Shown here: piece by piece, positions 1 through 9,900 of the stretch | Position numbering within the stretch: position 1 is the stretch's first letter | How the letters are laid out: each line of letters begins with the position of its first letter | Origin: Aplysia californica | Taxonomy: Eukaryota > Mollusca > Gastropoda > Aplysiida > Aplysiidae | DNA length: 27,737 nucleotides | Assembly: GCF_000002075.1 (NCBI RefSeq) | Contig: NW_004797390.1 | Span: 1,222,217-1,249,953, forward strand | Direction: 5' to 3' | Translations under genes and position numbers: made by a program | Notes under the pieces: generated by a model | Database searches by the model: none | Seen by the model: only the letters and a program-made list of their open reading frames with translations | Told to the model about the DNA's origin: nothing

Positions 1-435
1 TGAGTCCCAGAAAGGGAGGTAAAAAAAATTAGCTGACAGATCGTTTGCCTTCCTTGCTCCATCAGTTTGGAACTCTCTTCCCCAACCCTTGAGACATACG
101 CATCTGAGTCTAAATTTAAAATATCTTTAAAGACACATTTAATGAAATCATTATGTCAGTAGATTCATGTTCAATACAATGTTTATGTAAATAACTATGT
201 ATCCATTTATGTATTTTGCGAATTGCATAGTGTATATTATTTTATTATGTATTTGTATGTGCTCATTTTGTAACGTGTGATAAGCAAGTAGATGTGTGTG
301 CGTGATTGTGTGTGTGTGTGTGTGCGTGTGCACGTATGCGAGTGGGAAAATAGTTTGTACATGTAAAGCGCCTAAAGCTGTGTTCACACGTGAGTGGGTG
401 TTATAGAAATGATCAGCATTGTTGTTATTATTATT
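1..435 (+). mobile_element. 3' end of a decayed non-LTR retrotransposon (LINE), ORF2 C-terminus plus 3' UTR
   Basis: Around bases 38-115 the plus strand reads FAFLAPSVWNSLPQPLR, the motif (APSVWNSLP..LR) that ends ORF2 of many Jockey/CR1-type LINEs shortly after the reverse transcriptase. Stops follow quickly, so this copy is dead. The tail from about 361 contains GTAAAGCGCC and ends in an (ATT)n run near 425-435, the expected kind of LINE 3' terminus. The reverse transcriptase itself would lie upstream of the window, so whether this copy is full length cannot be judged. A (TG)n microsatellite interrupts the 3' UTR near 308-324. Similar tails appear at 8020-8086 (+) and 9655-9712 (-). Confidence 0.7.
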
Positions 436-2235
436 CTGACCCCACGTTGTTGACCCTCAGGTCTCATGTTTTGATTTCAGTCCTCCCCCTCTTGGTGACC
501 CTTTCGAACTTTACATTTAGTCCGACCCGTCGTGGTTGACCCATAGGACTCGTGTCTTGACTTACCTCCCATCCTTCATTGCTGATCGTTCCTGCAACCC
601 CTCTTGGTGACCCTTTAGAAATTTACCTTGAGTCCGACCCCACGTTGTTGACCCTCAAGATTCATGTCATGACTTAACCCCAATTCCTCGTTATTGACCG
701 CTTATAACTTTGCCTTTAGTCCGACCCCACGTTGTTGACCCTCAAGACTCATGCCTTGAATAAGCTCCAACCCATCGTTGTTGACCATAGTACTTTGCCT
801 ATAGTCCGACCCCTTGCTGTTGACCCTCAAGGTTCATTTCTTGACTTAACCCCTACCCCTCATTATTGATAATTTAAAACTTTGCCTTTAGTCCGACCCC
901 ACGTTGTTGACCCTCAGGAATCATGTCTTGACTTCCCCCAACCCCTCGTTGTTGACTGTTTATATAACTGTGCCTTTTATCCTTTTTCTCGTTGTTGACC
1001 CTCTGGGTGACATTTTAGAATTTGACCTTCAATCCAACCCCACGTTGTTGACCCTATTGACTAAGCTCTGACCCCTCGTTGTTGACCATTTATGATTTTT
1101 CTTTTAGTCGCACCCCATGTTGCTGACCCTCAGGACTCATGTCTTGACTTTGGTCTGCCCCCTCTGGGTGACCCTTTAGTATTTTACCTTTAGTCCACCC
1201 CATGTTGTTGACCCTCAAGATTCATGTCTTGACTTAACCCCTACCCCTCATTATTGATAATTTATAACTTTTTCTTTAATCCGACTCCATGTTGTTGACC
1301 CTCAAGATTCATGTCTTGACTAAGCTCCAATCCCTTTTGGTTTACCATTTATAACTTTGCCTTTTGTCCGACCCCACATTGTAGACCAATTGTGTCGATA
1401 GTGCCGTAAAACATCTACCCAATCAAATCAATCAATCAACATTGTAGACCCTCAGGACTCATGTCTTGACTGACCTCCAACCCCTAATATTGATCATTTA
1501 GTCCGACCCCACGTTGTTGACCCTCAAGATTCATGTCTTGACTTAACCCCTACCCCTTGTTATTGATAATTTATAACTCTGCCTTTAGTCCGACCCCATG
1601 TTGTTTACCCTCAGGAGGATTCGTGTCTTGACTTAGCCTCTATCCCTCGTTGTTGACTGTTTATAAATTTACCTTTAGTCCAACCCCACGTTGTTGACCC
1701 TCAGGACTCATGTCTTGACTTACCTCCAACTCCTAATGTTGATTTTTTTTGTCCAACCCCACGTTGTTGACCCTCAAGACTCATGTCTTGACTTAGCTCC
1801 AATCCCTCTTTGTAGACAATTTATAACTTTTTCTGTTGTCCGACCCCACGCTGTTGACCCTCAAGACTCATGTCTTGACTTAGCTCCAATCCCTCTTTGT
1901 AGACAATTTATAACTTTTTCTTTAGTCCGACCCCACTTTGTTGACCCTCAAGACTCATGTCTTAGCCTCGATGCCTTGTTATTGACCATTTATAAATTTA
2001 ACTTTAGTCCGATCCTTCGTTGTTGACCCTCAGGACTCATGTCCTGACTTCAGTCCGGCCCTGCTTGGTGACCTTTTACTAACTTTTAGAAATTTACCGT
2101 TTGTCCGACCCCATGTTGTTGACCCTTTATTAATTATTCATGTCTTGAATTAACTCCGACCCCTCGTTGTTGACTCTTAGGCCTCATATAATGACTTACA
2201 TCTGGCCGCTTATTGTTGACCCCTCAGAACACTTT
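434..2235. repeat. Dimeric minisatellite, about 85-90 bp period
   Basis: About twenty degenerate units run through this stretch. Each contains two related halves of roughly 43 bp: one begins GTCCGACCCCACGTTGTTGA and ends with a form of CTCATGTCTTGACTTA; the other carries a form of CCCCTCGTTGTTGACC followed by ATTTATAACTTTG. Both halves share CCCC-CGTTGTTGACC, so the long unit is a dimer of an older half-unit. Divergence is moderate. Open frames here, such as 1691-2026 (+), simply repeat the unit in translation (VRPH-VDPQDSC) and are not genes. Confidence 0.9.
1376..1450 (+). mobile_element. 51-bp tail-only retroposon insertion with perfect 12-bp target duplication
   Basis: The 12-mer ACATTGTAGACC occurs at 1376-1387 and again at 1439-1450. 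The 51 bp between them are foreign to the surrounding minisatellite and consist of AGTGCCGTAAAACATCTACC followed by an (AATC)n tail. The same CCGTAAAACA(C/T)CTAC core ends the SINE copies elsewhere in this window. It therefore looks like an extremely 5'-truncated SINE or LINE insertion made by target-primed reverse transcription. Confidence 0.75.
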
Positions 2236-2517
2236 TTAGTTTGTCTGAGGGAGAAGTTTCAGTGACAGCGGCATGATTGAAGGCGTAAAAAGATTGTCTG
2301 AACTGTCATTGATATTATTATGTACTAGGTATGTCAGTTTACCTGTCTTTTTGGACTTTTCAGAACTGTGCAGAGCTCCTTTTGTGCGGGCAGCAGAAAA
2401 ACATGTTTAATAAATTTACTGTGTGGAATTTATCTTACTAGTTATTTGTTTGTATTAAACGCAGGTATTCATGTTCATTCCTCTTTTTATCATGAGTGAT
2501 TGGAGAGCGCCCCTAGA

Positions 2518-2600
2518 AGTAGGTCATATGAACAAAACTGAATCGAGAGTGCCGTAAAACACCTACTCAAACAAACAAACAAACAAACAAATAGTAGGTC
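2518..2600 (+). mobile_element. Short retroposon tail with (AAAC)n end
   Basis: AGTGCCGTAAAACACCTACT is followed by (CAAA)n. An 8-mer AGTAGGTC occurs at 2518-2525 and 2593-2600 as a probable target-site duplication. This is the same tail family as the insertion at 1388-1438 and the SINEs at 7022, 11083 and 11744. Only the tail is present. Confidence 0.6.
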
Positions 2601-2908
2601 CAACTTCTTTCCTTTCCTCTGCCATTTCTTTCTGTCTGTCTTACTTTTTCTCTCATCTGAATCGAAGTTATTTTGTTTCAAAAGGCTTCTCTTCACTCAA
2701 AGTCCCTTTTCAGTTTTCATGATCATTTTCATTGCCATCATCGGATGTTACTTGGGGTGTTTTTTAAAACTCTTTATCTCTTCTTGGCTATTCCCAATTA
2801 ATAACACTGTATGTCAAAAGTAATTGCTCATTTTTGCATGCACGTTGTACCTCGGGGTCATATTATTCATATATATATATACGGTCATATTATTTATATA
2901 TATATACG

Positions 2909-2965
2909 AGATAAAGTGGAAGACTATATATGTATATATATATATATAGGTCTTCCACTTTATCT
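2909..2965. repeat. Inverted repeat with 16-bp arms around a (TA)n loop
   Basis: GATAAAGTGGAAGAC at 2910-2924 is perfectly complementary to GTCTTCCACTTTATC at 2950-2964, extended by one more pair. The 25 nt between are nearly all TA dinucleotides and can also self-pair. It could be a tiny MITE core or a (TA)n tract that expanded inside a palindrome. Confidence 0.65.
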
Positions 2966-3715
2966 TGTGCTTTCTTTTTATTCATGTTTAATTAGATGTA
3001 GGCCTACCAGAGTCGCGTGTAGAAGTTAGGCTCTTTGCCTTGGCACTCAGTAGACTTGAGTTTGATTTTTGAATGGAAAGAGTTTTTAAAAATCTTGTAT
3101 CTTGTATCTTGTTCTGTCTGCTGGGATACTGTATTCCTGTGTCCTCGTTGGCCATGATTGACAGGCAGGAGCAGCACAGCCTGCCTCATAAATGATCAAT
3201 GTCAAGCAGATGGGGGTGTTGAACATTAACATTTACGAGATATAAGGTGTCTTTGCTGTAGCGATAAGGTATTTTGCAATGGCACACACGCTTTCTCTCT
3301 TTGTCTGTCTGTCTCTCTGTCTGTACGTCTGTCACTGTCTCTCTTTCTCTCTCTGTATCACTCTCTCTCACACACACTCCCTCCCTCCCCCCCACACACA
3401 TACGTACACATTCACACACATACACACACACGCACAGACACTCATGCTGAATCATACCTCACTGTGAGACTCAAAGTGCGGACTGCGAGTGTTGTCTCTT
3501 TTTCGGGGGATGGGAGAGAGAGCCTATTGGCTATTCTCAGCCGGTGTGCATTTACCGTGATACCAATGTGAACAAACGCGAGAGAGAGAGAGAGAGAGAG
3601 CGAGAGAGCGAGAGAGTGAGAGAGTGAGAGAATGAGAGAGAATGAGAATATGACGGTGACGTTGAACAGGTGTCTCTGCAATCGAAATAGATTGTTTGCT
3701 CTATTGTTTTACCCC

Positions 3716-3838
3716 CAGTGGGTCGGGGGATATAAATAGACCCACTGCTTCGTCTGCAGAAGGTGCAACCCCCTCAAAGTAGTCAAAGGCGGAGTGTCGC
3801 ACACGGACCCCAACCCTCTGGGATCCGTGTGCGACACT
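3716..3838 (+). promoter_or_regulatory. TATA-like motif inside an inverted repeat, followed by a 14-bp-stem hairpin
   Basis: TATAAATA at 3731-3738 sits between AGTGGGTC (3716-3723) and its complement GACCCACT (3738-3745). At 3794-3838 GTGTCGCACACGGA pairs perfectly with TCCGTGTGCGACAC across a loop of about 16 nt. Both precede the GC-rich 5' UTR of the LINE, so they may be its promoter region or belong to an older element beside it. No transcription evidence can be seen. Confidence 0.35.
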
Positions 3839-4335
3839 TACTTTGGTGTATCTTCCTCTTCTCCTTCCTTCTTTCTTTCTTTCTTCTTCTATCTTTTCTC
3901 CCACCGCTGACCTCAAGTGCAGTAAAAAGAGAGGTCACCCATCCCACAGAGTGGGCGCCTCGTTGAACGTGAGGTGCGACCCGTGCGGAGGGAAACCGGG
4001 TACCTGGCGGTTGAGGTGAGATCAGTCCACGGGCTGTCCCTTGCCAACACACCTCTTTGGCCCAGGTTTTCCTCTTAGACGGGAGGGTGGCACGACCCAT
4101 GCCACTCAATCGGTTGAGAGCTGAAACCCCATTAAGCCCTGGGTCAATCTCGACGGAAGGGTCTTGTACTTTCTCGTTGAGAGTATAGCTCCGGGGTAGC
4201 CCTGGCACAGCTCTGGTTATCCGAGCAATGTGTCCCCGTGGCGGGCGGGGAGCCCCGGAGTCGAATCAACCATAAATTTCATACGGAATTTAAATTTTTT
4301 TAAAAGACCCTTCCCCAGCCAGCTCCCAACGTTAA

Positions 4336-5464
4336 CAAAAAGTCTCGGCTCGCGGAAGCAAAAATTCAAAATCAGGAAAAAGGACCTTTACGTCTGCCTC
4401 TTTTCTCCCTTCTCCCAGGGAGCTTCCGAAGCAGCCTTGCGTGGCCATCAGCTGCAAAGCAGACACACGGAAGAAGATCACTGATCTGAATCTGTTCAAG
4501 ACGGGAGATGCACTACGACAGGTTCTGGGATACATTCCTACGAATGTCCAGAAGCTGTCATCTGGTGTACTCCTCGTCAAGTGCGCAACTGAAGACGAAG
4601 TGACCAAACTCCTGGATACCACAACCTTCGGCGGTGTTCTATGTGGGTCAGAGCGCTACCAGATAATTAACTGCTCGAAGGGCGTCGTCCGCAGCCATGA
4701 ACTGAAAGGCTGCTCCATGGAAGAAATTGTGGAGCACTGTGAGGGAGTGGTCGGAGCCCGCCGGATTACTACTACTCGACGTACGACCCTATGTGCCGAA
4801 CCCTCTGCGCTGTTTCAAGTGTCAGAAGTTCGGCCATAGCCAGTCACGGTGCCGTCAAGAAGCCGTGTGTCCTCGTTGTGGCAAGATCGGTCATCCTGAG
4901 AAGGAATGCAAGGCTAGTCCTTGTTGCCCCAATTGCCACGGCCAGCACACAGCTTTCAGCAAGGAGTGCCCGACTTGGCTCCAAGAACACGCCATCCAAG
5001 AATACAAGGCGCGAAATGGCTGCTCCTTCCAGGAGGCCCGTAAGGTTGTCTGCCCGCCAATCATAACCCCAGTCATTGGCCGGTCGTATTCAAAGGCAGC
5101 CCAGGTGGTCACGAGGTCGGCAGGTAATTCTACTGCCGACCTCCCAAAGCCCGCGGTCAACAGGCAAATCTCTGTGCCTAAGAACAAAAAGGCCTCCTCC
5201 AAATCTCCCACTAGACCGCGGTCCAATCCAGGACGGCAACCTAGAAAACACTCTACCTCCCCCGCAAGGAGGAGTCAAAGTGTTTCTTCAAAGTCGGGGC
5301 CTTCGAGCTCCAAAATAAAAACTAAAAAATCATACTGGCGGTCTTGCAATGGAATGCCGGCGGAATCCGACCTTCCATTGCAGAAATGCAACACATACTG
5401 GCCACACTGTGCCCACTTGTGGTCTGTATACAAGAAACAAAATTCGTCCCAGCTTCAACCATAG
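4336..5464 (+). pseudogene. LINE ORF1, nucleic-acid-binding zinc-knuckle protein (broken)
   Basis: The first part, open from 4336 to about 4770, has an RRM-like fold pattern (KITDLNLFKTGDALRQ, then VLLVKCATEDEVTKLL), as in Jockey/I ORF1 proteins. The second part, in the next frame from about 4775 to 5464, begins with RPYVPNPLRCFKCQ. It carries CFKCQKFGHSQSRC and CPRCGKIGHPEKEC, both C-x2-C-x4-H-x4-C, then a third knuckle CPNCHGQHTAFSKEC. A Ser/Pro/Lys-rich basic tail follows. In related elements ORF1 coats the RNA and helps reverse transcription. A frame change and an apparent loss of about 20 residues separate the halves, so no working protein is expected. The end overlaps ORF2 in another frame, as is common in this group. 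Confidence 0.8.
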
Positions 5465-6565
5465 ATAGACTGAAGAGGATTTACTGCATATCATCACATT
5501 CACATGGAGAACCAGATTGCTTCCGGTGGTACCACCATCTACACTGACAACAACACACTCCACAGACAAGTACATCTTAAGACGACCATCCAGGCTATTG
5601 CCGTACGGGTCACCCTGCACAGACCAATCACGATCTGCTCAGTTTATATCCCACCAAATTACCCTCTCAAAATAACCCAACTAAATGACTTAAAGGCTCA
5701 GCTTCCAAAACCCTTTATTTTGCTAGGTGATTTCAAAGCCCACAGCCCCCTTTGGGGAGACAAACCTACAGACCAGAAAGGAAAAATAATAAATTTTTTA
5801 TAAAATTTCAAAATAACATCTGTCTCTTAAATGACAAGTCCCCAACTTACAGAAACAGAGCCACTTATAGCACTTCATCCCTTGACCTCACCTTTTGTAC
5901 CCCTGACCTAGTCCCAGATCTTGAGTGGTCTGTGCTGAATGATCGTCGTACGGACCATTTCCCAATTCTTCTAAAAAACAATAGGCTCCGAAACGACCCG
6001 ACCCCAGAACGTTTCAACTTCAAAAAAGCAGACTGGTTTGCCAATCAATGCTCCCAGATTCTGAACCCCACTTTCGACCACAACTACAATAAATTCCACG
6101 AAAAGCTTTTAAAAATATGCCAAAAACACATACCAAAAATAAAAACAAAACCCCGGAGGAACAAGATCTGGTTCTCTTGGGAATGCGAGGATGCAGTAAA
6201 GAAAAAGAAGGCAGCGTATCGAAAAGCCGCCAACAACATCACCACAGAAAACAAGATACATTATTTAAAGGCTCGAGCTGAGGTACGTAGGGAGAGCAAA
6301 AGACAATCATTAAAAAAATACACCTCCAAAATCAGCAGCCAGACACCACTCAACCAAGTTTTCAAATTTGCTAACAAATTCTTGGGTAGACGCAGACACC
6401 ATTCGGCACGTCCAGAGGCTGGTTGGAACCACAGCTGAAACACAAGTAGACATCGCAAACACAATAGCCACAATGGTTAGAGATATACAGTATAACACGG
6501 ATAGGTCGAACACGGAAGAATTGAAATCACGCATCCGTCAAACTGTGCCTACGGTCCCATTTTTT
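5326..6565 (+). pseudogene. LINE ORF2, apurinic-like endonuclease and linker only (broken)
   Basis: The frame opens at 5326 and reads ILAVLQWNAGGIRP, the LxWNxxG start of a LINE endonuclease, then VVCIQETKF with the catalytic Glu. After a frame change it gives YIPPNY and FILLGDFKAHSPLWGD, where the usual catalytic GDFN Asn is Lys. After another change come TSSLDLTFCTPDL and RRTDHFPI, which carries the terminal SDH-type Asp-His. A Lys/Arg-rich linker follows. No FADD-type reverse transcriptase motif occurs before the similarity ends near 6565. The endonuclease of live relatives nicks the target DNA; this copy cannot, given its breaks and the Asn-to-Lys change. Confidence 0.8.
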
Positions 6566-6589
6566 CTTTCTTCTTTATCTTTGTAAGAC

Positions 6590-6690
6590 ACCATATCTCT
6601 CGAACTACGGATCCCCCGAACTATCAAGGCCAGTTCAAACGAATTCGAGCTATCCGTGTTATACCATATAAGTATTTCTTCAGTTTCTAA
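6590..6690. repeat. Possible pogo/Tigger-like terminal sequence
   Basis: Repeated short motifs of the type CGAACTAC, CGAACTATC and CGAGCTATCCG resemble the internally repetitive ends of pogo-like Tc1/mariner transposons. No matching opposite end was found in the window. It abuts the point where the LINE is cut off. Confidence 0.25.
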
Positions 6691-6813
6691 CAGGAGCCAA
6701 AGTCAAGATATATGTGGTGAAGTTAAATTTTACTTACCGTAAGAATATTTACAAAACAAAACAGACAGAAAAACAAGACAAAACCTTGAACGACAGTGCT
6801 ATGATTCTCTACA

Positions 6814-6819
6814 TTTATT
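6814..6819 (-). terminator. RRS1: Polyadenylation signal of RRS1
   Basis: The plus strand reads TTTATT, so the minus strand reads AATAAA, 26 nt after the RRS1 stop codon. This implies a very short 3' UTR ending near 6790-6800. Confidence 0.7.
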
Positions 6820-6845
6820 TATGTAATAAACCCAACAATTTATAA

Positions 6846-6978
6846 TCATCTCTTTCTCTTCCCTCTGGTCTTCTTGTTTCCACCACCTGTCCTTCCACCC
6901 GATGCCTTTTTGCCCAGGCCAAGAGCTTTCTTTCCTTTTGCCTTCTTAGGAGTCTTTCTGCTCTGTTTTTCTCTTGAC
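6846..6978 (-). CDS. RRS1: RRS1 exon 10, basic C-terminal tail and stop
   Basis: After the acceptor CATCCTCAG the frame gives SREKQSRKTPKKAKGKKAL, then a Gly/Lys/Arg-rich run ending TRGKRKR and TGA at 6846-6848. Such a Lys/Arg/Gly tail is typical of RRS1 and serves nucleolar retention. The other frame (KNRAERLLRRQKERK) is a shadow. Confidence 0.92.
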
Positions 6979-9900
6979 CTGAGGATGAGAACAAATACGA
7001 AAACATGGATGGATTATTTTTAATTTTAGTTTTAGTAGAGGTTTTACGGCGTTTGCAACTGCATAAGGTCATATGAGCGCCAAGGGGTGGATGTCAACAG
7101 GGAAGTCCTTACAGGGACTCAGACTTACTCAGCTCACCTTTCTAGCTTCAACAGCACAAAGTCTGCTCCGACAATCAAGGCACCCCGGAAATAACGGGTC
7201 ACAAGAGTGTGACAAACATACAAAAGAAGCAGAGGAAAAAAGACCATATAGGATTAGGAAAGAAAAAGCAGCAATTCTCTGTTGCAGTTCAAGTACAGTT
7301 ATGAGCATGACATCGATGAATCGGCCCATATTTACAATTCTACTGTGGATAAGAACAGGTTAATGTCCCCCCTTTGGGAATGGCCTACGGACCCTTCAGT
7401 CAGTAGCACCGCCTCGGGGGGGTATGGATTATTTTGACACAAACATGATCAACAAATTTCTCAAACTGCCACTGTTGGTCAGAAGGGCTTTCATTTGTTA
7501 ACTTGCCCAGCTTGTCTTTGATAAGGGTGAGTTACAACATGGGAACAGAAGAGTGTATTCTTTCCTTTGAATTCCATCAGGGCTAGGGGACCGTATAAAA
7601 GGAATTAAGAGGGGTTTAAAATAATGGTAAGTTACCATTGAAGCTCTTTATATCTTCCATGTGCTTAGCACAAGACAGAACCCCTTTATCTGACTTTGAG
7701 TACAGGATAGCACACAATACATTGTATTATACAAGCATGACAGCAGCATTTCACTTTACTACAGGAAAAAAGCAAGCTAGGCAGACAGTAACAAGAGAGA
7801 TAAAGAAAAGTAAGCCACCCACTCATCAGCCAGTCTAGCGGGTGGACAACCCTTGTCAAATAAAATCTTTGAAGCACATAGTATATAGAAAGATGGCAGA
7901 ACATGAAAATCTTTTGGTTATGTACAGGACGAATTTCAGGCCAAATCAAGAAAGATAAATAAAAGTTTGACAAATGGGTCCAAATTTTCCATGAATTACA
8001 ATTATTTTATTATGTATAATTTGTACTTTAATTTTGTGAAGCGTGTTGAGCTGCACGCACATAGAAGTAGGCATTGTAAAAATGAATTAACTCTTTAAAC
8101 CCTGAGTTTTTTCCACCGTTTCACTGAGTTTTTTCTACAGTCGCCTAAATCTGGTGCACCCTGTCTCATTATAACCCCAAAAGCTTGCTTCCAACATCTA
8201 TTTTAAATGGTGGAATCAAAGGCTTACTAAAGAACTTGGTTCAGGAATAGTTCCGAAAAACAAGCAAAAACTAGCAATAAATGAAACAAAACAGTTGTCA
8301 CTAGTATCAGGCACTCCCAGCGTCCGATCGGGAACAGGGTTATTACTGCCGGAAGGGTTCAAAGAGTTAAATCCCCCATCACATGTTAACAATGGTGTTG
8401 GTTTCACGGTCGCCTAGATTTGTAGATTTGTGCTTTTGACATTCACATTTAAATCTACCAGTGTTAGGATCAGCCAATTTATGTTAACCGAGAGGCCACT
8501 CCACTGCTTTCGCTCCGCCCTGGTCCACTCTCATAATAACTTTACTGAGACCAAACTTTGCAGAATGCCAGCAAGCTGTTGTGTAGTGTGTAATCTCTGT
8601 TAAAGAGGAAAAACTTTCATGCAAGAAGTTAACACATCCTTCACCTCCGCTTATACTTATAAAGAAGTCATTGGCTCACTCATATTCTGTCCGCTAGACT
8701 GAACACAAAACACTGCCAGGATTTGAGGACAATTTAGGATGGTCATTTTTTATGAGTGCATACTACTGTTGTACCTAGTCTCAGACATAAGACATAAAAA
8801 GTGACTCAAAGCTTAAACCATGAAAAGGAACTTATTGTTTGTCCGAGTAAAAAGCAGCACATTGACACAAAAATGGTCATTTAGTGCTGGGAAAATGTAA
8901 GAGAGACAGACAGAAACAAAAGAGGTAAAGTAAAACAAAGAACTTAAAACTGAAGAATGCTGCTATACAAAATAAAGAAACACCAAAATCATTCCATTTG
9001 AAAAACCATTTCAGCAACTACTGTACATAAAGTCCCAAACACTCCCTTCAAGAAATGAAAATGACAGGCCATTTTACAGCTATTCAGGCACCAATGTAAT
9101 TTGTAAGAGGTCCACATGTACAAAACTTACGCAGTCTGCTCTTCTTGTCTCAGTGCTCTGTTTGTAGCTTTAGCCATGTCAATTTTGGGCAGCTTTTTAG
9201 CATTTGTTTCAATCAGGTTGAGCTGCTTCTCCTTCTCAGATTTCAGATTGCCAATTGATGGTTCAAACTGTAGATGTAGAAGAAAAACATACACATGTAG
9301 CACCAATCTCAGCAACAACCCCCCAAATTAATAGAAAACTATACATTTTACACAATTCCAAAACAATGATTGCAATAGAAATAAGAAATGAACAAACAAA
9401 AAAGTGGAACACAAATGAAAAACTTTGAAATAAAACTTTTTCAAAGATAGTCCTCATAGTCATACATTTGAACAGTCCAAAATGTGTCTTTTTTATCATT
9501 ATCCTTTACAAACACTAAGCACTTGAAATTCTACAATGGAAGCTCTTGAGTCTATACACAATTTGTTTCTTGTCGCTTGCCAATATAATTGGCCAGATTT
9601 CACAAAAGGAAGGAGCCCCAGCCCAATAAAAGGGCGTAAATATCAAATCTTCAAGAACTCAAAAGATAATAATTAACAAATGTATTTATATAGCGCATAT
9701 CCACACTCTTTACAATTATTATTATCCCAGCAGACCCTATGGCAGATGTCAATGAAGGCATCGAGGGAAATACAGTCGAACCTGCTCTGACTGCCAGCTG
9801 CCCAAGACAATCAACAGTATAAATGACCACTCCCCTCCCCCCTTCCTTTTGCTTTTTATTAAAATATTATAGTAACACTGTCCAGGACGTCCGCTTTTCT

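Larger units (their letters stand above)
2236..3715. other. Non-genic stretch: simple sequence and small repeats
   Basis: No convincing gene is visible. The stretch holds a retroposon tail (2518-2600), an AT-rich hairpin (2909-2965), a CT/CA-rich low-complexity tract (about 3287-3450) and a (GA)n tract (about 3579-3640). Open frames over the low-complexity tracts translate into repeated Ser/Leu/Cys/His or Thr/His and are compositional artefacts. Confidence 0.7.
3900..6565 (+). mobile_element. 5' half of a Jockey/I-superfamily LINE; ORF1 and endonuclease kept, reverse transcriptase missing
   Basis: The element runs from a GC-rich 5' UTR (about 3900-4335) through ORF1 with three CCHC zinc knuckles, then an overlapping ORF2 beginning with an AP-type endonuclease. 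It stops just before the reverse transcriptase should begin. Reading continues in the order expected for I/Nimbus- or Jockey-like LINEs, with frame changes in ORF1 (near 4770), inside the endonuclease (about 5500 and 5790), and in the linker (about 6385). ORF1 also seems to lack some residues near the first break. The copy is a dead fossil. Losing the 3' side is unusual, because target-primed insertion normally truncates the 5' end; a later deletion or insertion near 6565 is the likely cause. The precise family name is uncertain. Confidence 0.8.
6979..9130 (-). other. RRS1: RRS1 intron 9 (2.2 kb)
   Basis: Holds a SINE copy (about 7022-7300), a LINE-type tail (8020-8086) and a piggyBac-like MITE (8087-8370). 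I see nothing recognisable in about 7430-8010 and 8375-9115. Confidence 0.85.

Noticed and set aside
1691-2026. 111-codon frame with VRPH-VDPQDSC repeats
   Set aside because: Translation of the minisatellite; the period keeps the frame open.
3279-3467. Cys/Ser/Leu-rich small protein frame
   Set aside because: CT/CA low-complexity tract; both strands are open, which is typical of simple sequence.
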